64,000 nt of DNA from the NCBI RefSeq assembly GCF_030463565.1, contig NC_134656.1, positions 315,001-379,000 on the forward strand, in the 5' to 3' direction. Shown here one piece after another: positions 59,701 through 64,000 of the stretch. The DNA comes from Pelecanus crispus (lineage: Eukaryota; Chordata; Aves; Pelecaniformes; Pelecanidae). The notes under the pieces are model-generated. The model was not told where the DNA came from, did no database searches, and saw nothing but the letters and a program-made list of their open reading frames with translations. The stretch's first letter is position 1. Each line of letters starts with the position of its first letter. The translations under genes and the position numbers were made by a program.

Positions 59701-61795
59701 AGGAGGGGGCGAAGGGGCTTTCCCCCTCTCCGGGCAGCAGCTCTGCCCACAGGACAGGGGAGCACTGGCAGCTGTGGATGTCAGGGCCGCTGCAGCGTGC
59801 GGCTCGGTAGCCTGATGCCGCTCTGGCAGGCGGGGCTGTGGGGGCCAGGTGGGGCTGTTCACTGCCTCCAGCACTGCAAGGACAGGGAAATGATCTGGCA
59901 GTGGCAGCAGGAGCTGGCAAATACCATCACGAGCTGGTAGTGCCAGTGACAGCACTCTCCCCGCAAGCTGCCCGTGCCATGGGGTCCTGCGGCAGCAGGA
60001 GCACAGACAGTCCCAAGAGATCTCTGGCAGATTCAGTGAGGCCCAGGGGATTTCCCAGGGCACCCATGAGGTCCCCAGTTGCTCTAGCACTGAGGTGACA
60101 CAGGGAGGTGAAGCTGTCGGCGCTGCTGGCATCAAGGTGGGGCTCGGTCACCCCAAGCTGGGCTTGCTCGGCTGTGGCTGGGCAGTGGGCCCTGGGCCCC
60201 CAGAAGGGGAAGGGGTCTCCGTACCTGGCTGACACCGGTTGCAGCACTTGCCCTTGTGTTCATACTGCTTATCAAAGCATCCTATGGCATCACCAGGCTC
60301 CCAGCACTGGAAGAAACAAGACCTGCAAATTCATGCTGCTCCGCAGCACTCCGGCACCACCTCGCTTCTGCAAGCACGCATGCGCTGACCTGTGCGCTAA
60401 CCCACGTCCCGGGGTGAGGGCTTCCTCACACCGCTCTTCCCGTGCCTGCGCTAACCACAGACCGCAGCAGAGCCGCCTGCGCTGCCTGATGCCACCAGTG
60501 CTCTCTTTGAAGTGGGGTGGCACCGGTTCTGGTAGGGTGACCCCAGATTTCCTAACAGATCCTGATCTTGCATCACCCCGTGCCCCTGCCAACAGTGCTG
60601 TGGCCCTGGGCAGCGAGAGCGGTGTTAACTGAGCCTCCCCTGCCTAAAGCACTGCCAGCCCCTTCCAAGGCTGATGCACCAGCCCCGAGGGGTGGGAAAG
60701 CCCTGGGCGAGCGTATCACCCACCCAAAGCCAGCCAGGGCCCTTCCGTGCTCCTCCTAGCAGGGGGCTGCATGCATGGGCAAGGATGGAGAGGAGGCAGG
60801 GAAGCAGATCTCAGGCCAGCCTGGGTGCAGGAGGGCACCCACAGCACCGTACCCTCGCACAGAGCGAGCCCAGCGCTGCCCGCCCCGGCAGCCTGGCAGC
60901 TCCCCGCATCCCAGGGCGCGGGATGGGGGCTCCGGCGGGGCCCGGGAGCAGAACGACCGCAGCGCTGCGGGCCAGCGGGCGAGGGGAGGCTGGGTGCAAG
61001 CGGTGCGGTGGTCCAGCGCGGCCAGGCGCCGCAGGGCCCCTCGGGCAGCCCTGGCTCGACGGGGCAGTGACGGGGCCGTGGGGCACCGCGACGCCCGAGC
61101 CGGGCGAGGGGAGCGGGCCCCGGCGCCCCGCACTTCTGACACCGGGCAGAAAGGGAAGTGAAAGGGGCGCGGGCAGCCCGGTCCCTGCAGCCTCCCAGCA
61201 CCCGGCCTGCGCCCCGCGCTCGGGGGTCCCGGCTGTCCCAAAGCTGCGGGGCCCCAGGGCTCGGCGCTGCCCCCGACCCCGCCCGCGGGGACCCGCGGGG
61301 TGGGCTGCAGACCGGGGTGGGCTGCAGGCCCGGCCGGGCCCCGCTCCCGCGGGCGGAAAGCGAAAGCGTGGTCGGGCGGAGGGGCCGGCGGGGAGAGCTG
61401 CTGCCCCGCCCGCCTCCTTCCTCCCCCTCCTCCTCCTCCTCCTCCCCGCCGCCACGCCCGCGCTCCCGGGCGCCCACGGGGCGTCCCGGGGGAGCCGATC
61501 CCGGGGGAGCCGATCCCGGGGGAGCCGATCCCGGCTGGCTCGGCACGGCTGAGGCTGTGCGGGGCGGCAGCGCTGCCGGAGCCTCCTCCGCCGCCAGCCC
61601 GGGCACGGCCCCGGCCGCAGGCCTCCCGCGGGGGCGGGCCGCGCCGGGGGGACGGGCCAGAGCGGCCGCACCGTGCCCGTTCCCGGAAAGCCCGGCTGCT
61701 GCCCCAGCCCCAGCCCCAGCCCCAGCCCCAGCCCCAGCCCCACTCACGCCCAGCAGCGCTGCACCGAGCAGCCCCAGCAGCCCGAGCCCCTTCAT
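56574..61795 (-). CDS. CD40: CD40, TNF receptor superfamily member 5, complete nine-exon gene
   Basis: CD40 is the type I membrane receptor for CD40 ligand on B cells, dendritic cells and macrophages; it signals through TRAF adaptors to NF-kB. The nine exons, in transcript order, are 61795-61748, 60306-60225, 59682-59557, 59446-59303, 59064-58965, 57806-57745, 57481-57380, 57029-57004 and 56720-56574. All introns are GT-AG and the joined frame is open for 278 codons (277 with the alternative exon 7 acceptor), the usual CD40 length. Visible parts are a hydrophobic leader (MKGLGLLGLLGAALL), cysteine-rich modules from about residue 26 to 187, sequons N96, N154 and N181, a membrane span about 196-219, a basic stop-transfer PRRRGQK, a TRAF6-type motif PTEMGE (242-247), and the TRAF2/3 motif PVQET (251-255) followed by QEDGKESRIS. 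No disabling change is seen. It converges on CDH22, as in other vertebrates. Confidence 0.96.
57004..57029 (-). CDS. CD40: CD40 exon 8: short juxtamembrane exon
   Basis: Only 26 nt: acceptor TTTCCATCCAG, donor AAGCAG|GTGAGT. With the last base of exon 7 it encodes DPRRRGQKQ, the basic segment just inside the membrane. A very short exon at this position is also present in mammalian CD40, and it restores phase 0 for the last exon. Confidence 0.88.
57380..57481 (-). CDS. CD40: CD40 exon 7: membrane span, tandem acceptor
   Basis: Donor CACACAG|GTAAGG. The acceptor is TCAGCAG, so splicing may start at 57481 or 57478, adding or omitting one residue (Ala-Glu versus Glu). Reads ESGRRSSLSVLIPITAAVVT, then CLVGICIYCVVHT, a single hydrophobic helix rich in Val, Ile and Cys. 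The upstream serine/arginine stretch is the extracellular stalk. Confidence 0.93.
57745..57806 (-). CDS. CD40: CD40 exon 6: end of extracellular region
   Basis: Acceptor CTTCCCTGCAG, donor TGCG|GTAAGC, 62 nt. Reads SCEEKGLVVKVKGTNTSDVI and then C. The C.EK.LVV...GTN.(T/S)DV.C pattern is the CD40 membrane-proximal cysteine segment. Sequon NTS at N181. Confidence 0.96.
58150..58584 (+). repeat. CR1 LINE 3' ends, composite, in CD40 intron 5
   Basis: The right part (about 58395-58584) is an avian CR1 3' end: GTAGATGTGGCACTTCGGGA, GGTTAATGGTTGGACTGGAT, GGTCTTTTCCAACCTAGATG and three perfect terminal ATTCTATG units (58561-58584). The left part (about 58150-58390) resembles the tail of an older CR1 family (AGATAAAAGCAAAGTGAAAT, CCTAGAAATAAGGC, GTGCAATTAACC). 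It is 5' truncated, non-coding, and antisense to CD40. Confidence 0.85.
58965..59064 (-). CDS. CD40: CD40 exon 5: CRD4
   Basis: Acceptor CTCCTCTCCAG, donor ACAAG|GTATCG, 100 nt. Reads AKAVAQMSSPCEPCAEGTFS, NVSSKTEPCHPWT plus two bases. CEPC.EGTFSNVSS..PCHPWT is highly characteristic of CD40. Sequon NVS at N154. Confidence 0.96.
59303..59446 (-). CDS. CD40: CD40 exon 4: CRD2-CRD3
   Basis: Acceptor TTTGTCCAG, donor GCAG|GTGAGT, 144 nt. Reads NAGLTVKTQGNATHNTVCQC, QAGMHCSDTSCQTCVENQPC and QRGFGFVAG. The HC..SC..C pattern and GFG motif match CD40 CRD3. The sequon NAT (N96) is present. Confidence 0.96.
59557..59682 (-). CDS. CD40: CD40 exon 3: CRD1-CRD2
   Basis: Acceptor CTATTGCAG, donor GACA|GTAAGT, 126 nt. 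Reads GEKLVSECSDTEDSVCTSCE, SGHYQQSWTKEKHC and APHDICED. The GEKLV..C and C..C.. spacing is that of CD40 CRD1-2, where the CD40 ligand contact surface lies in mammals. Confidence 0.96.
60225..60306 (-). CDS. CD40: CD40 exon 2: start of cysteine-rich module 1
   Basis: Acceptor CTTGTTTCTTCCAG, donor CCAG|GTACGG, 82 nt. Reads CWEPGDAIGCFDKQYEHKGK and then CCNRCQP. The CC..C pattern is the first half of CRD1 of TNF receptors. The first cysteine (residue 17) has no counterpart I can place in mammalian CD40 and may be removed with the leader. Confidence 0.95.
61154..61163 (+). promoter_or_regulatory. ETS-IRF composite element (EICE) in CD40 intron 1
   Basis: GGAAGTGAAA fits the EICE consensus GGAANNGAAA bound by PU.1 or SpiB with IRF4/IRF8 in B cells and myeloid cells, the cells that express CD40. 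Sequence match only. Confidence 0.45.
61356..61366 (+). promoter_or_regulatory. IRF/ISRE-core site in CD40 intron 1
   Basis: GAAAGCGAAAG contains GAAANNGAAA, the core of interferon-stimulated response elements. It lies 193 bp from the EICE word in the same intron. Confidence 0.4.
61485..61529 (+). repeat. 15-bp tandem repeat, three copies
   Basis: CCCGGGGGAGCCGAT repeated three times without change in CD40 intron 1. Confidence 0.95.
61702..61741 (-). repeat. G-rich hexamer array directly after CD40 exon 1 donor
   Basis: On the + strand CCCCAG is repeated six times plus CCCC. In the CD40 transcript this reads GUGAGU followed at once by seven GGGG runs spaced by CU, a classic G-quadruplex-forming pattern beginning at intron position +7. 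Confidence 0.95.
61748..61795 (-). CDS. CD40: CD40 exon 1: start codon and leader peptide
   Basis: Forty-eight coding bases, 16 codons, ending in CTGGGC|GTGAGT, phase 0. They read MKGLGLLGLLGAALLG, a leader-type hydrophobic core. This ATG is the first in frame, with a G-rich context (GCAGCGCCATGAAG). The following exon begins CWEPGDAIGC, so signal cleavage probably falls in its first residues. Confidence 0.9.
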
Positions 61796-62157
61796 GGCGC
61801 TGCACCCCACGTCGCGGCCGCCCGCCCTATAACGCCTCGGCCCGTTCCCGCCCAGGAAGGGGGCGTTGGGCCGCCCACCGTCACCCCCGGGGCTTCCCCA
61901 AGCGGCGCCGGGCCCGGGGAGTCCCGCCAGCGCCCGGCCGGGGGGCTGAGCCCGAGGGGCCGGGGGGGGGCAGCTCCCCGCCAGCCCTCCCGCATCCTGG
62001 GCCCACCCGAGCCCCGCAGTGCCAGCCCGCCGGCTGTCCCCGCTGGGACCCCCAGGCCCCGGCCCCCCACCCCCCACCCGGGGTCTCGGCAGAGCTGCTG
62101 GGGCTGGGGGTCCCTGCGCGGTGGCTCTGTGTGAACGTCCCGCTGCTGTGGGAGGTG
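61796..62157 (-). promoter_or_regulatory. CD40: CD40 5' UTR and proximal promoter region
   Basis: GC-rich sequence upstream of the ATG with GGGCGGG-type Sp1 words (near 61820-61860) and the kappaB site at 61889. GTTATAGGG about 30 bp upstream of the ATG is too close to serve as a normal TATA box. The transcription start cannot be fixed from sequence. Confidence 0.55.
61889..61899 (-). promoter_or_regulatory. CD40: kappaB site in the CD40 promoter
   Basis: GGGGCTTCCCC (GGGGAAGCCCC on the - strand) fits GGGRNWYYCC. It is about 95 bp upstream of the CD40 ATG, inside the CpG island, where the NF-kB sites that make mammalian CD40 inducible also lie. Confidence 0.5.
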
Positions 62158-62506
62158 GGGTGCCGGGTGCCGTCTGCCGGGTGCTGTGTGCTGTGTGCTG
62201 TCTGCCGGGTGCTGGGTGCCGGGTGCCGGGTGCTGTCTGCCGGGTGCCGGGTGCTGTGTGCCGGGTGCCGGGTGCTGTGTGCCGGGTGCCGGGTGCTGTG
62301 TGCTGTGTGCCGGGTGCTGTGTGCCGGGTGCTGTGTGCCGGGTGCTGTGTGCCGGGTGCCGGGTGCTGTGTGCCGGGTGCCGGGTGCTGTGTGCCGGGTG
62401 CTGTGTGCCGGGTGCTGGGTGCTGTGTGCCGGGTGCCGGGTGCTGTGTGCCGGGTGCTGGGTGCTGTGTGCCGGGTGCTGTGTGCTGGGTGCCGGGTGCC
62501 GCCAGC
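62158..62506. repeat. 7-bp minisatellite (GTGCYGK) upstream of CD40
   Basis: About 50 tandem heptamers, chiefly GTGCCGG and GTGCTGT with GTGCTGG and CTGCCGG variants, arranged in irregular higher-order patterns. It lacks stop codons on both strands, which explains overlapping long frames in all phases. It lies about 0.36-0.71 kb upstream of the CD40 ATG. Confidence 0.95.
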
Positions 62507-62653
62507 TCCCCGCCAGCCCCGTAGGGCGGCTGCCCTGCCTGCACTCTCCCGGGGTGAACGAGGTGCAGGCCGGGGCGCGAGTCCGCTGCGGACCACGACA
62601 AGGAAAGCGTTTGTTCCAGCCCCGCCAGCTCATCGCTGACACAGAAGTTCAAG

Positions 62654-62671
62654 GTTTCACTTCATTTTCCC
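62654..62671 (-). promoter_or_regulatory. IRF-type element upstream of CD40
   Basis: On the - strand GGGAAAATGAAGTGAAAC contains overlapping GAAA/GAA half-sites (GAAAATGAA and GAAGTGAAAC). It lies about 0.86 kb upstream of the CD40 ATG. Confidence 0.35.
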
Positions 62672-63694
62672 AACGGTAACTCGGAGCTGCGGCCGCGGAG
62701 AGCCCCCATGGCTGCCGGCAGGCCCTGGCCCCTGTGTGCAGCCCCCGCAAGTACGTCAGCCCAGAAATGGGAAGGGGCAAGAGCGCCGGCGGCCTGGCTG
62801 TGCCAGTGGCCGGCCACCCCCCTCTGGCTCACTTCCCTCGGAGGAGCCCCCAGGGAAGTTCCAGGTTCCCCTGCCCACGCCGGAGACTTTCCCTGGGCTC
62901 CGCTTTCCGGCGTGGCGTGCGGCAGAGCAGGGAGCCGCGGCTTCGCATCCCCCCGCGTCCCGGGCGCGCACCGCGCTGCCGCCCCGTCCCCCCACGGCCA
63001 CGCTGTGCCCAGGCCGTGCCCACGCCGCAGCGACAGCCCTCCTGGCCGCGATCGCGCCTCGGCCCCGGCTCGGAGCTGCCAGCCCTGTGCCGCCGCCCGC
63101 CCGCCGCCTTTGCCAGGCCGCTGCCGCTCCTGCTCCCGGCGGCGGGACGGCGGGCAGCGTGCTTCCCCGAGGGCGCTGGCGCGGTGGGCAGCCGCGGGGA
63201 CCGCATGCTCCGGATTCCCCAGCCTGCCGTCATTTCCCAAAACTGAGTCACTGGGGAGCGCGAAGGGTCCCGGGGGAGTCTCGAGGGCAGAGACAAGGAG
63301 GCAAAGGTGGGGAGGGGATTTCTGGGCCCGGCTCCCGCGGGCCCGGCCTGGGAAGTCCCCGCAGCACCCGGCACCGGCCGCGCAGGACGGGCTCCGAGCG
63401 CTCCCCGCTCCCGGCCCCGAGCGGTGCGGGCGCGGCGGGGCCCGGTGACCCCGCCCGGAGGGAGCCCCGGCGTGCGCGGCTGCCCCGGCCCCGGCGCCCG
63501 CACAGCGGGGCGGGCCCGTGCTGGTGCCGCTGCTCGGGGCGGCCCCGGCGGCGGGGGGCGGCAGCCCGGGGCCCCGCTCACGGCGGGCAGGCCCCGGCCC
63601 GCGGGTGCCAGGCTGCTGGCACGGCCGCCGCCGCGGGGCCCGACCCCTGCACTGGGCGGGGGTGCGACGGCAACGGCGGGGCGCGGCCCACCCC

Positions 63695-63740
63695 GGTCCC
63701 GGTCCCGGTCCCGGTCCCGGCCCCGAACCCCGGTCCCGGC
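63695..63740 (+). repeat. GGTCCC hexamer array
   Basis: GGTCCC repeated four times, then a degenerate stretch (GGCCCCGAACCCC) and another GGTCCCGG, within the right-edge CpG island. Confidence 0.9.
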
Positions 63741-63829
63741 CACCGCCCCGCGCCGCGCCCCGCCTCCCCTCGCCTCCCGCGGGGTCTGGTGGCGCCACCA
63801 AGCGGCCTTGCCCGGCTACCCTCGGCGGG

Positions 63830-63855
63830 ACTACAAGTCCCAGCATGCCTTGCGG
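63830..63855 (+). promoter_or_regulatory. ZNF143 (Staf) SBS1-type site
   Basis: ACTACAAGTCCCAGCATGC followed by CTTGCGG matches the extended ZNF143 SBS1 consensus, including the GCG tail. Such sites sit close to transcription starts of broadly expressed genes, often at bidirectional promoters. An ATG (63919) lies about 65 bp downstream, but its frame cannot be linked to a known protein. Confidence 0.7.
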
Positions 63856-64000
63856 CGGCGCGCGGGGCACGCCGGGAGCCGGGGAAGGCGCGCGCCCCGC
63901 TCCCGTGCCTCGGCAGGCATGGCGGCGGGTGAGACGTCAGCGCGCCGCGCCGTAAAGCGCGAGGCGTCGCTCTGCCGGCGGTGCTCCCCCCCCTCCGCTT

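Larger units (their letters stand above)
60307..61747 (-). other. CD40: CD40 intron 1 (GC-rich, regulatory candidates)
   Basis: A 1.44-kb intron, largely CpG island from about 60850 to its 5' end. It contains an ETS-IRF composite, an IRF word, a 15-bp triple repeat, a CCT run (61425-61447) and the G-rich hexamer array next to the donor. The long open frame across it (- strand 60716-62596) is produced by composition and repeats. Confidence 0.8.
62672..64000 (+). promoter_or_regulatory. CpG island at right edge, probable NCOA5-side promoter
   Basis: Continuous CpG-dense sequence to the window end. It contains a kappaB word (GGGAAGTCCCC, 63350-63360), a 14-bp palindrome TGGTGGCGCCACCA (63787-63800), a GGTCCC array (63695-63740) and a ZNF143 site. 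In mammals NCOA5 lies head-to-head with CD40, so a rightward promoter is expected here. No NCOA5 coding sequence is visible. Confidence 0.5.

Noticed and set aside
61826..61834. TATA box for CD40
   Set aside because: The TATAAC/GTTATA word is only about 35 bp upstream of the ATG, leaving almost no 5' UTR, and the region is a CpG island of the kind that usually lacks TATA boxes.
62158..62506. Possible CRISPR-like array
   Set aside because: Units are 7 bp with no unique spacers, in a vertebrate genome; a minisatellite.
60716..62596. 626-aa open frame on the - strand
   Set aside because: It spans CD40 exon 1, intron 1 and the stop-free heptamer minisatellite; only 16 of its codons are real CD40 sequence.
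61300..62679. 459-aa and overlapping open frames on both strands
   Set aside because: Produced by the heptamer repeat, whose units lack stop codons in every frame on both strands.

Overview
The window is vertebrate nuclear DNA, most likely from a bird. Split exons carry consensus splice sites, and the recognisable transposon remains are CR1-type LINEs, one ending in the short ATTCTATG repeat typical of avian CR1. Repeat content is very low and the sequence is GC-rich with CpG islands. The species cannot be fixed from the sequence alone. Nothing here is prokaryotic: there are no operons, CRISPR arrays, tRNA or rRNA genes.

Two protein-coding genes can be read with confidence, and they face each other tail to tail. 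On the left (+ strand, about 2970-15200) are the last four coding exons of a type II classical cadherin, best identified as CDH22: the end of extracellular repeat 4, repeat 5, the membrane span, and the whole catenin-binding tail. The earlier exons lie outside the window. On the right (- strand, 61795 down to 56574) is a complete nine-exon gene for the TNF-receptor family member CD40, about 278 residues, with four cysteine-rich modules, a membrane span and TRAF-binding motifs in the tail. The arrangement CDH22 then CD40, convergent, is the conserved vertebrate order. In mammals NCOA5 lies beyond CD40 with a divergent promoter. The CpG island at the right edge, with a full ZNF143-type site, fits that promoter, but no NCOA5 coding sequence is present.

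About 40 kb separate the two genes (15.2-55.9 kb). I see no credible gene there. The sequence alternates between GC-rich stretches, where long open frames are an artefact of composition, and AT-rich islands of 200-400 bp with homeodomain, POU, GATA or MEF2-like words. These islands look like candidate conserved enhancers, presumably for CDH22. An orphan CpG island with a GC-rich minisatellite sits at 28.2-29.1 kb, a CR1-family reverse transcriptase fragment at about 50.65-50.9 kb, and a CTCF-like site in a CpG island just past the CD40 poly(A) signal.

Regulatory sequence around CD40 fits an immune gene: a kappaB site about 95 bp upstream of the ATG, an ETS-IRF composite and a second IRF site in intron 1, and an IRF-like element about 0.86 kb upstream. 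The same region carries unusual repeats: a G-rich hexamer array starting directly after the first splice donor, and a 7-bp minisatellite of about 350 bp upstream of the gene. I found no evidence of a novel multi-gene system. The most unusual items are these repeats, a duplicated 82-bp intronic segment in CDH22, a SOX-POU composite word in a CDH22 intron, and a possible LINE ORF1 fossil.
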